This document shows, one piece after another, positions 44,035 through 54,200 of a stretch of 64,000 bases of DNA (position 1 is its first letter; each line of letters starts with the position of its first letter). The notes beneath the pieces are model-generated. The model was not told the DNA's origin. It saw nothing but the letters and a program-made list of their open reading frames with translations, and made no database searches. Location of the stretch: the NCBI RefSeq assembly GCF_008929045.1, contig NZ_VFAH01000006.1, forward strand, positions 186,001 through 250,000, in the 5' to 3' direction. This stretch comes from Noviherbaspirillum aerium. Lineage in GTDB: Bacteria; Pseudomonadota; Gammaproteobacteria; Burkholderiales; Burkholderiaceae_D. The position numbers were made by a program, and so were the translations under genes.

Positions 44035-45824
44035 ACCTCCTTCGGGAAAACCATATCGCGCAGGACACTCGGAAAATGTTTAGCGAGCATCTCAACGTCG
44101 CCACGGCATACGGCATGTAGTGACGTCGCCATGGCAAGGGCTTGATTGAATCCCGCTGTTCCAGTCAGGGCAACCAGGTGTTTCGCCGCAGTGGCTTCAA
44201 TGTCCGCCCTGGTCACCGACTGAATGTTTTCAGTTCCCAGCGCTTCAGTTGGAACTGCCCCCGTGTCTCCACCGCCTAGCAAGACGAGCCGTACGAGCGA
44301 GTGTGTGGGAGCGCGCTCCAGAAGGTGTAGTATCAGCAAGCCGGCGTCATCTGCCGACAAGCCACGGGTCGCCAAATTGTCGACGATGAGCCAGAACCGA
44401 CGGTTCGCCACGACCTGCTCCAGAAGACCCATAAATGTCGGTACGAAGTCATCGCGCATCCAGGCAGAGAACGCGGTGTCTGCTTCCTGCTGGATCGGCA
44501 ATTGGCTAGTCACATCTGGCCCGGCGCCAGCCGCAGCGAGCCAGCGAATGCCGATCTCGCGTACTCCGGCCGTAAGCTCATCACTGGACACACGTACCGC
44601 GACGTCCCTCCACTGCATCGCGTATTGGCGTGCGATGTCGGCACTGAAACTGATGCCCGAGCGCGGCGACCCCAGTACCTTGATCACACGAATAGGACCC
44701 TGGGCAGCAGCGTTGAGCAATTCCTGCAGACGAAGCCGTCCAAAAACAGGCGCCTGCGTCGCATCGATTTGCCAGATTGGATCGAGACCTTCGATACTCG
44801 ACAATGGCAGCCTCAGTGCTGCAATGTGATACGTGGGAATCGCCACATTAGTAACCGGTTTACCATTCTGGTGATGACAGCCTTGATGCAGAGCGATGGG
44901 ACGATAGGCCTCGTCGACCACCAAGCCTCCGGACGAACCCACCATCGTGTTGGCATCATGTGGCAGTCGGGTGCCAATGCTGGCTGGCCAAGGCGCTCCA
45001 GCCTTTCCGTCCGTAACCAGCATAGGGCTGGCGTGCGGATGTTGAACCACGATAAGCGGCATTTGTTCCACCGGGGGAGCGCAACGGGCGAGTTCGTAAT
45101 AGCCGCGTTCACGCCCGACTGCGTGGTCCAGTCGGATCACCGCAAAGTCGAGACAGGTACGGAATCCTTCGAGATCATCCTTGATGTCCGAAAACACCAT
45201 CCCATCGCTTTCAAGTGCATGGGTCCCACTGCAAGCGACCAGCCAATCCTCAGCGACGTTGACCTGTTTTCCTGGTCGGCCATGTTCTAAGTAGTCAAAA
45301 AGAATTTTTAGATTGGCAGCGCTACCTAACCGGCGTGTTGTGTGGTTTGGCTCTTCCAACAGGGGTTTTACAACATGGTGATTCGTCAAAACCGTCTGCG
45401 GCCCTATCAGAAAGCCCGTGCCACACGATTGCTTGCCATTGGCATCCACCTTGACAAGACATACCCGCAGTCCCGCATCGACCAAGCCTTCGCGGGAGGT
45501 GCCGACGAGGGACATTCCGGCCGACGGTTTTAACACTGCTTCCCCGCTGAACTGCACCTCTGCTGCCCCCGAGCGTAGGCGCCTGTGCTGACGCAGCGCG
45601 CCCAGCAGCTTGCTCAACCATCCTCCCTCGTGCGCTTGTTGGAAGGCCAAGCGCATCGGATCGACCAGCTCCCCATCGGAAAGACCAAATTCCAGCATCA
45701 AATAGGTTGCCGCACCTGCCGCCTCCGCAAGCGTGTCGTATAACTCGGCGAATCCCTCGCGGTCGCCCGTCACCGCGTCTACCAAGCGCGCATAGTCGGG
45801 AGTAACGTTTAACGGTCGGTCCAT
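44031..45824 (-). CDS. trypsin-like serine protease with effector-associated-like N-terminus and degenerate P-loop
   Basis: A 597-aa protein started at ATG 45824 (AGGA 5 nt upstream); ATG 45848 is an alternative. An N-terminal helical unit (about 1-85: PDYARLVDAVTGDREGFAEL ... LSKLLGALRQHRR) resembles effector-associated domains. A trypsin-fold protease follows with CGTGFLIGPQTVLTNHHVV (His about 150), LDFAVIRL (Asp about 226) and TMVGSSGGLV (Ser about 298). The last 230 residues look like a P-loop ATPase: VIKVLGSPRSGISFSADI has the loop but Ile in place of Lys, and RFWLIVDNL stands in for Walker B. So ATP hydrolysis there is doubtful. No signal peptide. Confidence 0.82.
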   Translation of the reverse strand: MDRPLNVTPDYARLVDAVTGDREGFAELYDTLAEAAGAATYLMLEFGLSDGELVDPMRLAFQQAHEGGWLSKLLGALRQHRRLRSGAAEVQFSGEAVLKPSAGMSLVGTSREGLVDAGLRVCLVKVDANGKQSCGTGFLIGPQTVLTNHHVVKPLLEEPNHTTRRLGSAANLKILFDYLEHGRPGKQVNVAEDWLVACSGTHALESDGMVFSDIKDDLEGFRTCLDFAVIRLDHAVGRERGYYELARCAPPVEQMPLIVVQHPHASPMLVTDGKAGAPWPASIGTRLPHDANTMVGSSGGLVVDEAYRPIALHQGCHHQNGKPVTNVAIPTYHIAALRLPLSSIEGLDPIWQIDATQAPVFGRLRLQELLNAAAQGPIRVIKVLGSPRSGISFSADIARQYAMQWRDVAVRVSSDELTAGVREIGIRWLAAAGAGPDVTSQLPIQQEADTAFSAWMRDDFVPTFMGLLEQVVANRRFWLIVDNLATRGLSADDAGLLILHLLERAPTHSLVRLVLLGGGDTGAVPTEALGTENIQSVTRADIEATAAKHLVALTGTAGFNQALAMATSLHAVCRGDVEMLAKHFPSVLRDMVFPKEV

Positions 45825-46948
45825 ACCAGTCCTGCTTGACGGAGCCATTGCTGTTCACGCTGGCGAGCGAGCCCGTGAGCGAAGTTTGCGCGGAGCCAAT
45901 CGCCACCAAAATGTAAGCCGAAGGCTAGTCCGCCAAATGACAGGACGCAGGAGCCTGACGATCCCTCCAGGGTGGTCGCATCATGGGCAAATGCCCAGCC
46001 ATAGTCACGCGACTGGTTCCAACGGGGCGCTCCAGGCGAAACAGTACGTACACCGTAAACTGGGAACAGCTCGCCAATCCGGGCAATAACCTCTTCGTTA
46101 ACGTCTCCCTGTGCGTCTCGCGGCAGGGTGCTCGGCCGGGCTGGATAGCCGATCACCAATAGCTCGCTGTACCCGCCTAACCGACGCGCGTCCCCGTCTA
46201 AGGGAATGGGAGTAGGCAGCTTTCCCCCCGCTTTATTGGAAATCTCGACACGCAGAAGAGCAGCGTCGGTGTGCGTCCAACCGGTTTGCGTATCCGTGAT
46301 CAAATCGGGACCCGCACATACGACCTCGACGAGTGCAAAGCGCAGCTCAGCATGAAAAGCATTCGGCGCGTCGGCGAAGTCGATGGTGGCGTGCTCGTTG
46401 ACGCGCCAATGCGCGTCCTCAAAGATGGCAATATCCTGCAGCACGTGCCGGTTCGTCAGCATAAGGCCCTGCCCGACCAAAAATCCGGTCCCACAATGGT
46501 CTCCGTTCAGGTCGATGCGTCCCACAGCACGAATGCGATGCGCCAGGTCGGTTGGTGGATGTTGTGCCATAAGCAGGCGGTCATGCCATTCCTCCGCCTC
46601 GGGCTGCGACAGGTCGAGGTCGCCACCGACGGTACGCAGAGCGGGACGGTGACGCAGCATGATGAGCGCTTCCAGTCCAACCCTGCCGTTCAGGCTAAGC
46701 GGGATCTTCTTCGCGAGCTCCGTCATCGTGTGCTCGGTGAGTCGGACAATCTCATCGCCCTTGATCCTACTGTCGCGGCTAACCTTTTGCTTGACGCGTT
46801 TGAGCTCGGCCGCCATACCGCCCGACCGCAGATAGTGCCCGGCACTCTCGGCAGTCAAGGAAACGGTATTCGTCTCAAGGCCGACGGCTGATTGCCCGAA
46901 TGCCAGCGAAATCCGGCTCAGCGGAGCCGGCAGGGCACTACTTTCCAT
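45809..46948 (-). CDS. trypsin-like serine protease, first gene of the defence-like operon
   Basis: A 379-aa protein started at ATG 46948 with GGAGAACGCA upstream. The N-terminal 140 residues are helical with no known domain. The protease has DHCGTGFLVGQGLMLTNRHV (His 168), THTDAALLRVE (Asp 228) and ATTLEGSSGSCVLS (Ser 331); a complete triad in normal order. No signal peptide or membrane anchor is visible, so cytoplasmic, which is unusual for trypsin-fold proteases in secretion-free settings but typical of conflict systems. It overlaps the second protease gene by 16 nt. Confidence 0.85.
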   Translation of the reverse strand: MESSALPAPLSRISLAFGQSAVGLETNTVSLTAESAGHYLRSGGMAAELKRVKQKVSRDSRIKGDEIVRLTEHTMTELAKKIPLSLNGRVGLEALIMLRHRPALRTVGGDLDLSQPEAEEWHDRLLMAQHPPTDLAHRIRAVGRIDLNGDHCGTGFLVGQGLMLTNRHVLQDIAIFEDAHWRVNEHATIDFADAPNAFHAELRFALVEVVCAGPDLITDTQTGWTHTDAALLRVEISNKAGGKLPTPIPLDGDARRLGGYSELLVIGYPARPSTLPRDAQGDVNEEVIARIGELFPVYGVRTVSPGAPRWNQSRDYGWAFAHDATTLEGSSGSCVLSFGGLAFGLHFGGDWLRANFAHGLARQREQQWLRQAGLVWTDR

Positions 46949-47370
46949 TGCGTTCTCCGTTCAGTAAACTGCCCACAGTTTGCCATGGATATATCTTTCG
47001 AAAACTCACCAACTATCACTTTTTCTAGTCAAACAATAAAATACGACTAAAACGACATATCAGACGTCGTTAAGGATCAATGGTCAGCATTGCTCGACCT
47101 CTCAGAATAAGAACTCATAAAGTTATTGAAAGATCAGCTCGACCCACTGTTCAGTTCTTCCAGAACTCGTTGAGGAGTATTGGTGTAGACCGCATCCAGT
47201 TCAGCAAATGTCTCGCTCCGCGAATGCCCACCTGTCCTCCAACTTATCTGCGTGTCATTATTACCCCAGACAGGGTCAGCTTTCCAATCTCCGGTTCAGG
47301 TGCAGTTTAAGGACTCACGTACGAGCTGGGACCTTAGATTGTTAAATTGACATTCTACAATCGAGTGCAC

Positions 47371-47389
47371 GTTCGGGAAATCCCCGAAC
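47371..47389. promoter_or_regulatory. palindrome GTTCGGG-5-CCCGAAC with a third half-site
   Basis: A 7-bp perfect dyad sits about 420 nt upstream of the protease operon, and another CCCGAAC half occurs at 47401-47407. It could be an operator or a short terminator. Otherwise the long stretch 46949-48391 holds no gene that I can support, only the hairpin and tRNA-like fragment noted below. Confidence 0.35.
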
Positions 47390-47659
47390 GACCGCTTCTT
47401 CCCGAACTCGGAAGTTCTACAAGATTCGAGAATCGATGAAATCTTATACATCGTGTCGGTTCAAATCTGGTTTACTACAAATTAGATATGCTAGAGCTGG
47501 CTTTGATGCGGTAGGCAAAACAAAACCCTTTTCAGTTTTTCTTGACCGTCTTATCAAGCACACTGACGTGCTCAATTCTTTTTGGTGGTGAGAGCAATCG
47601 TTTCGAAGCTAAACACGACTTAACAGAATTTAGCTGGACCAGGAATGGACCAGAAACGA

Positions 47660-47694
47660 CAAAGGCTTACGCAAGAAAATGGCGTAAGCCTTTG
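47660..47694. terminator. 13-bp perfect hairpin beside tRNA-like fragment
   Basis: CAAAGGCTTACGC-9-GCGTAAGCCTTTG followed by TTTATATT. A similar hairpin at 61213-61246 stands in the same place relative to the second tRNA-like fragment. Confidence 0.75.
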
Positions 47695-47700
47695 TTTATA

Positions 47701-47750
47701 TTAGTGAGCCTCCTCTGGGTTGAACACGACACCAACGGAGTATGAGTCCT
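47701..47750 (-). repeat. degenerate tRNA-Ile2(CAT)-like 3' fragment, copy 1
   Basis: The reverse complement of this stretch follows the anticodon-to-acceptor part of a CAT-anticodon tRNA (ACTCATACTCCGTTGGTGTC, then a GTTCAA T-loop and GAGGCTCACTA). About 40 of 50 bases agree with copy 2 at 61254-61303. It has lost CCA and cannot be a working tRNA. Confidence 0.65.
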
Positions 47751-48391
47751 TGTGGCGCCCTGCCGCGTCGGAAGTCTTCCCAGGTGGTTTTCTTTTTATT
47801 TTCAACCACTTGCATGCATGAGCCGCCGCAATGTGACCTTGCGCCCCCCGGCCAATGAGGACCAGAACTGGACCAGACGAGCGTGAGAGACCGAACGGAG
47901 ACCGTAGCAGACGTCGAATAGACTACGTCATCAATCCCACGGTTGTAATTATTCCGCCGGGGCCAAATACCGCAAAGTTACAACCACGTCTGATGCTCGG
48001 CTAGGCGGGCGTCAGGACGCCCTCTTCTCCCTATCGCATCCTAGCGGGTTCGCTCCTAAAAATACAAAAGGTACGAGAGGCATACAAATGAAGAAGCGCC
48101 GTAACGGTTCCTTATGAACAATAATTGCTCGGCACACCCCGCGACGATCTGCTCTAAATTGATGCTCTGGGCTTGGTTCTAGACTAGGTTGTGAAAAAAA
48201 CGGTACGATTCCAGCGCCACGAAAAGCCACTGGCATAGGGCCTTATGGGCTAATGATTGAATGATAACAACCAAAGTCGTGGCCGGTGGGCCCTTTTGCC
48301 ATCGCCATCCATATTACTTTCTAGCCACTGCCCCACTCCCGAACCATTATCGATTCCTATGCCCTGCCATGCCTCCAATGCGTCGCGCCCG

Positions 48392-50878
48392 ATGAATCCG
48401 TTGCTTGCCTTTCTGCCCGCATCGCGCTTGAAGCAGGCGCCACCGGCGCTAGCTCAGGCTCTACGCAGCTTTAGTACACAATCGCTGGCGCGACTGCAAA
48501 CCGAAGCCGAGCGCCACCCGGCGCGGCCCCCTCTTCCTGACCAGCTAGATGCCGTTCCGGCGCAGCGCTGGCACTGGCTATGCTGGCTGTATGGGATTGC
48601 AGATATGAATGGAGGGTTGAACCAGATAGCTCCGCGCGGTCTACGCAATCGCATTGAACATCGTGCCAAGGATATGAGTGCAGCGGATCGCAAGGCGGCA
48701 CTGTCGGTGCTCGAGAAAGATTTATTGGCGTTTTACTGGGGCAGCGTCGACAATGCTTTCGCGGCCTGGAGCGAAGCTCGTCAGCTCACTACATTGACGC
48801 TGCAGGAACGGCCGGTGCCGCAGTGGCTGGAAAAGCGGGCTGCCGAGCTGGCCTACGCCGCACAGATTACTCCACTTCTGCCGCGTCTAGTGGATTTGCT
48901 TACGCAGTGTGGCGTGCCCATGAACCACATTGATACGCCGCTTCCGCTCAAGCGCAAGAGCGATAACTTGCTGCCGTATCTGGCGCGCTGCGCGGTTTGT
49001 GACATTCCTCAGCGGTTCCTTTATACCCGCTTTGCGCGCATGTACCGCGCGTCGAAGGGGACCGACGTCAATGAAACGCCGTACCGGGCGTTGCTGTCAC
49101 AGCTATATGCTGACGACGGCGCGTTTCTGGCGAAGCCAGCCCGAACCACTCTGTCGCCCGATTACGCGCACCTGCTTGACAGCAAGGAGATGCTGGCCGC
49201 GTTCATGAAGACTGCTGTGCTGCCGCAGTTTGGCGGCAATTTTCCTAGCCATAGCCAGCTCAAGAAGCATTGGACCCCAGCGACCGGTCAGCCCAGTACC
49301 GCCATGCTCTACAAAGCCGTAGTTAAGCTCTACGGAACATGGCGTGCACTGGCCGACCAGCATGAATTGCCAACGGCCTACTTGCGTGACCGCATCCCCT
49401 CTAAAGAAGACACGGTGTTGCGCTATCAGATGCTTGAGCCGCGCTTCGGTCGTCTGCCGACCCAGACAGAGATCCAGGCTGCCGATGGCGCGCTGTATGG
49501 GCACATTCGCCATCATTTCCGCGGTCTGCGTGGCCTATACAAGTCGCTTGGGATTCGTAAGCGGCGCGCTTGCGTGTGCGACGATGGTCAAACCGCCGAC
49601 TCTTATGCCGAAGCGCTGCTCTACAATGCCTTGCTGCGCGAAAAGGCACGCTCGGGCAGCGCGTTGCGCGAAGTCGAGCTGCATGCCATCGTCGACCGCT
49701 GCGGCCGCGCGTCAGAGATAGATATGTTGGTCAACGGATGGCTGGTGATCGAGGTCGAGATGGTAGATTCCACCCGCCCGGACTTAGAAAAGAAGCCCAT
49801 GTACGTTCCCAAGCAGGCTGCCAAAATCGCCGACCTAGTCAAAAGCGGCCACCGAGTCCTGCGCGTGCAGCAATATCAGGTGCTTGATGCCTACCGAAGC
49901 GACACCGTAGCGGAGATTCTCGCCATGCTGGCAGGCGAGCCCCCGGGCCCCTTCAACCGAGCCGTCACCATTGCTCATATTGGGACTGCGCCTAACAAGC
50001 CGCTAGGCTACTGGACGGATGCCCAGATCGCCTCCGACTTGCGGGCCGCAGCCAATGAAAAGGGTTTAATCAGCCTAGCGCAGGTCAGCACCGACCAGCA
50101 GTTCCGGGGCTTACGCGATGCGTTTAGCAGTCTTGACAAGCGCGTCCAGAGTCGCCTGCTTGCTAAAGCAGGGGTGCGGCTCTCCTCCCCGAACTGGTTT
50201 CATCCTGCGGCGCCGGGTAGTGCCGGCAGCGGCCAACTGTTAAGCCGCATCGGCCGTGCCTGTCTAATCCGCACGCTGCGCGCCACACGTGGAATTTTAC
50301 CGTCCCGCCTTGCCTGGCCCGACGAATACAGCGTCGGCCTACCCATGGCATTGACCAAGCAGTTCGGTTCGCTGCGTACGCTGGCTGTTGCCGTCGACCT
50401 GGCGTGGATGGAAAACGGGTTTGCGGTAGTGCGCGCAGCGCGCACTGAAGCTATCAACAATGAGCCGGGAGAGACATCGCTGCAAAGAGCCGTGAACCGG
50501 GCCACCAAGCTCGGCTGGCGCTTCGGCATGGACGAATGGAAGAAGCTTCGCAAGGTGCTAGATGCGCACGCCCGCGGCGCCGTGCTAGCGCAGGTACTCA
50601 ATCCCTGGCAGTACGCCGACGGCCGATTGCTGCCGCAAGCATGCAACCAACTGAGCGAACTGTTCAAAAAAAATCAGGGCATCTATCCAGTGCGCAACGC
50701 CTGGAGCGCTGTTGGTATGGACGCCTTACGGACGTTAATCCAGGACAGCGAATTGGGACCCGAGGCATTTTGCAAAGCTGTAGGCGTGGTGCGTGTTCGC
50801 ACGGGCCAAACGCCTACGACATGGAACCCGCCGGAACAATGGCCGCCATTGGGCGTCCAGCGTCGTGTCAAGCATTAG
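48392..50878 (+). CDS. PD-(D/E)XK-type nuclease-like protein with homing-endonuclease-associated repeats
   Basis: An 828-aa protein if started at ATG 48392; the frame is open from TTG 48257 (873 codons) and no clear ribosome site decides. Two repeat-like modules of about 45 residues (VLPQFGGNFPSHSQLKKHWT and PRFGRLPTQTEIQAADGALY with GLRGLYKSLGI) match the form of homing-endonuclease-associated repeats, small DNA-binding units. Between them and the C-terminus lies a nuclease-like core: SYAEALLYNALL (Glu about 407), SEIDMLVNGWLVIEVEMVD (Asp about 444, Glu about 454 and 456). It resembles DUF559/Vsr-like folds but with ExE instead of ExK. The C-terminal 300 residues contain further diverged repeats. 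It is convergent with the SIR2 gene. Confidence 0.65.
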   Translation: MNPLLAFLPASRLKQAPPALAQALRSFSTQSLARLQTEAERHPARPPLPDQLDAVPAQRWHWLCWLYGIADMNGGLNQIAPRGLRNRIEHRAKDMSAADRKAALSVLEKDLLAFYWGSVDNAFAAWSEARQLTTLTLQERPVPQWLEKRAAELAYAAQITPLLPRLVDLLTQCGVPMNHIDTPLPLKRKSDNLLPYLARCAVCDIPQRFLYTRFARMYRASKGTDVNETPYRALLSQLYADDGAFLAKPARTTLSPDYAHLLDSKEMLAAFMKTAVLPQFGGNFPSHSQLKKHWTPATGQPSTAMLYKAVVKLYGTWRALADQHELPTAYLRDRIPSKEDTVLRYQMLEPRFGRLPTQTEIQAADGALYGHIRHHFRGLRGLYKSLGIRKRRACVCDDGQTADSYAEALLYNALLREKARSGSALREVELHAIVDRCGRASEIDMLVNGWLVIEVEMVDSTRPDLEKKPMYVPKQAAKIADLVKSGHRVLRVQQYQVLDAYRSDTVAEILAMLAGEPPGPFNRAVTIAHIGTAPNKPLGYWTDAQIASDLRAAANEKGLISLAQVSTDQQFRGLRDAFSSLDKRVQSRLLAKAGVRLSSPNWFHPAAPGSAGSGQLLSRIGRACLIRTLRATRGILPSRLAWPDEYSVGLPMALTKQFGSLRTLAVAVDLAWMENGFAVVRAARTEAINNEPGETSLQRAVNRATKLGWRFGMDEWKKLRKVLDAHARGAVLAQVLNPWQYADGRLLPQACNQLSELFKKNQGIYPVRNAWSAVGMDALRTLIQDSELGPEAFCKAVGVVRVRTGQTPTTWNPPEQWPPLGVQRRVKH

Positions 50879-51015
50879 CAACGTCAGCGCTTTCGCCTTC
50901 ACGCAGCATTCATGTCTGAAAGGACAGACGCATCGTTTCTTAAGAAAAATCCATGGTTTGATGTGCTGTAATGCTCCTTTTGATTTCCTTCTGAAGTATG
51001 GAGTTAACTTCGACG

Positions 51016-51243
51016 CTAGATGGCTGGCCGGCACTCTAGCCTATCTAGCCAATCTTTCTTCCTCAGATCGCAAAGTAAAGTAATAATTGCATTATCGAAA
51101 GTAGAAGCAATCCCATGAAATTTGTCGCAAATGTACTCAACGACTGCCGCCTCAGCGACATCCTTCCCGGCCCAGAAGATGATGTTGACGGAGTGCTCGC
51201 GGCAATTGCCTTTGGCACTAATAAGGCGGGATGCTGCATGCAT
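51016..51243 (-). CDS. small ORF downstream of the SIR2 gene
   Basis: A 75-codon frame starting at ATG 51243, 14 nt after the SIR2 stop, with GAGGTGG upstream. It reads MHAASRLISAKGNCREHSVN, IIFWAGKDVAEAAVVEYICD, KFHGIASTFDNAIITLLCDL. Its base composition differs from a random frame, but no family was recognised and the gap between the convergent genes is otherwise empty. Confidence 0.4.
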   Translation of the reverse strand: MHAASRLISAKGNCREHSVNIIFWAGKDVAEAAVVEYICDKFHGIASTFDNAIITLLCDLRKKDWLDRLECRPAI

Positions 51244-51256
51244 CGGCCACACCACC

Positions 51257-54200
51257 TCAGATTCCCCGTCTCCGCGAATACTCTTGAAGCCGCATGTAAC
51301 GGGCATCTTGTCCAAGCTGTGGCGCAGCATACACAATCTCGTCTAAACATTGCCTCAACTCCCGAGGCGCCCACTGTTGATCGTCAATCACAACATCCAG
51401 CAGCCGCAGCGCATCCTCCGGGAATCGGTTGCATAAACCCGATTCGTGCAATAGATGCACGACGTAGTGCGGGTGTTCAATGGGCTGAAGCCAGTCTTGC
51501 ACCGTAGCCAAAGCAGCCGGGAATTCTGACCGGGCAGCAATGATCAGCCGGGTCAATGAGTCAGCGATTCGCGGCGTGGCAAGGTCGCGGGACTTAGGCC
51601 AAACGTATTGCCAGAATGGCTTGATACGATTTTTCCAATAGTCCTCGCGCTGATCGGCGGCTCCTTCAAGAGCTTGGAATAGCGCCTGCGCGGATTCCTC
51701 TAGCCCCTCTTGAGGCAACGTCCCAAGAGCGGATCGGAACTCATCCACGGCGTAGCCCTCAGGCGACCCCAGCGCTGCGTAAGTCAGGAAGGCGGCGAAC
51801 TGCTGGCGGTGTTCACCTAAGTCGATGTAGTGGTTTGCGCTTTCCAGAAATTGTGGTTTGAACGCGATCAACAAGGGCTGGTACAAGCGTGGCGACCACA
51901 GGAAACCTTCCCACACAGCTTTCGCTTCGCCCGGATTGTCCCAACGGAACAGGGGCAACAGATATTGCTCAGTCCAAGCTCGATCGACGCGGAAGAGCGC
52001 GATCAGTTGCGCCCCCAGCAGTACTCGGCCGTGGCGGAATCGGTCCACCTGAACATCGCAGAGTGCGGTAAAGAACGGCTTGATGTCGGTCGGAAGCTGA
52101 TCGTTGTCGTTCGGATTCTGTTTGAGCCACAGATTAATCAGCGCTTGAGTGACATGCCCGACCGGATGATTGATCGCCTCGGTAACAGGTTGGTCAATCG
52201 GCTCGCCATTGCGCGTCATGCTGGTGCCTGCTTCGAGTGGCAGAGCCAAGACCCGCCGGCACAAATTCAACAGGATTTCCTCATGCTGATTGATCGACTT
52301 TGAAACGGTGTCGATCCACCACGTCACACCATGAGCAATCTCCTGGATGGTTGCGTCAGGCATGGTCTGCACAAGAGGCGCGGCGTATCGCCATGACCGC
52401 AGCACCATTCCTTCTTCACTCCAGGCCTGCAGTGCTTCGCGCCACCGACCGGCTGGCCATACCTCATCTCGTGCCAGATTGCATAGCGCGTACAGGCTGT
52501 GAAAGAAGCGGGTGCGGCAGACGTCCCGCCACGTGTCCTCGTAGAATGGTCGCCTTTCGGGCTGCGGCCTCGTCAGCCATTGAACGAGTTCTCGCCGCTT
52601 TCGAGGCGCAATGTCGACATCCCGGCTTTCTTCATAGTCCGGATCGCCGGTGCCGCTCATCCAGTGAGAGAACTCATCACGCTCATTGGCCGCCAACTGC
52701 CAATACGGGTATGCATTGGAAAGTTCCGCCAAGCGTGCCGCTGCGAGTGTCCCGAGTGCGAGGCGCGAGGCATTCAATTTAGCCAGATGCAGCCAGACTG
52801 AACGATCCACCAAGTTTTGCCACCGATCTAGCTCCAGATCATCACGGTACATCTTGCGCGGAGGGCCGGCTAAGATAGCGGACTCCAGACGTCCCTGAGC
52901 AGAGCCCGCTAAGTGGTGCCCCTGCAGAACCAAAAGTCTGAACACCTCCCGCCCTGTATCCATGGACCACAACCACCAAGCACCATCGGCTAACAACCAG
53001 TCCACCCACTGCTCCGGGGCGATGCAACCATCCCGGCTGGCTGCAAACAATGCTAGTCGTTTGAAGGTGGGATATGGGAGATCAAACCACCTCTGGGCAG
53101 TCCGCGTAGCACGAACGCTATCGATGCTGAGAACCGCCTGCCACGCATCGCGCAACAATTCAATCAGGCTTGTCCAGTCGCGGAAACCCCGGTTCTGCCA
53201 GTGCGGACTGATGGACGGAAGATCCCAGTGCGACGGGTCATTGCGGTCGTCGGCTTTACCCAACTCGTGCAACAAATCCAGTGCATCGCGCAGCAGTTGC
53301 TGAAGATCCTCCAGCAGTTGCGGCAAGGCAGACGTCCAGTGCTCGTCGACAAGGTCGCGTATAGCCGACTGCACATGATCGGCGGCCAGCACCAGCTCCC
53401 AGTCCACCAACTGCTTGATTTTCGTGGGCTCGTCCGTGTTTGGTTCTTCGTCGCCCCAGCGAAACGGCTCTTTCAGAGACACTCGAGGCGCGAGAAGTTC
53501 ACGTAACTCCAAGCGCAGCGTAGTGGTCAGTCCCTCCCGCTTCAGTCGACCTTTCCAGCGATATAGATCGGAATCGTGCCACGGTGATTTCACCCGCCCG
53601 CTGAGCAGCAAGCGCCAGAGGGTACGCATTAAAGGCCCGGGGATGGCCTTGGGTGCGTGTGAGCGGACTTCATCCAGTTCGGCGGTCTTGCCTGCGTGCT
53701 CCAGTGAGATAAAGCGGTCTAGTTCGTGCTCGATGAGCCACAGCCATTTTTCGTGTAACTGGCCACCACGTTGTGCAATCCAGATGACCAGCTTAGGATC
53801 ATCCAGGTGGCGCACCAACCAGCGAGCCAGATGGAACATTACGTCATCCCACTGGCTGCCGTTGATGCCACCGGCAGCCAGAAGCATCGCTGGAGCACGG
53901 TTATAGGGCGCAGGCCTGCGAATCAGGCTGAAGCGCAACTTGGCGTCCACCTCCTCGCGAGGGGGTACGCCGAAGCGGGCCAGATCGCTGTGCTGAAAAC
54001 GTTCTTCCGAGAAGGCCTCGAGCAACCAGTCCAGCGACGGGGCGGGGTTGAAGTCAGCAAAACGTTTGGCTGGCAGTCCTGACTTGTCCGACAAGGCCCA
54101 TAACATCCGACCGATAAAGTCGTCTTGCTGGGTACTCGCTGATGGCCGTGCTAGGGCGTGACTGACGACGATGCGCTCCTTGCCCAGTACTCCATCGCGG

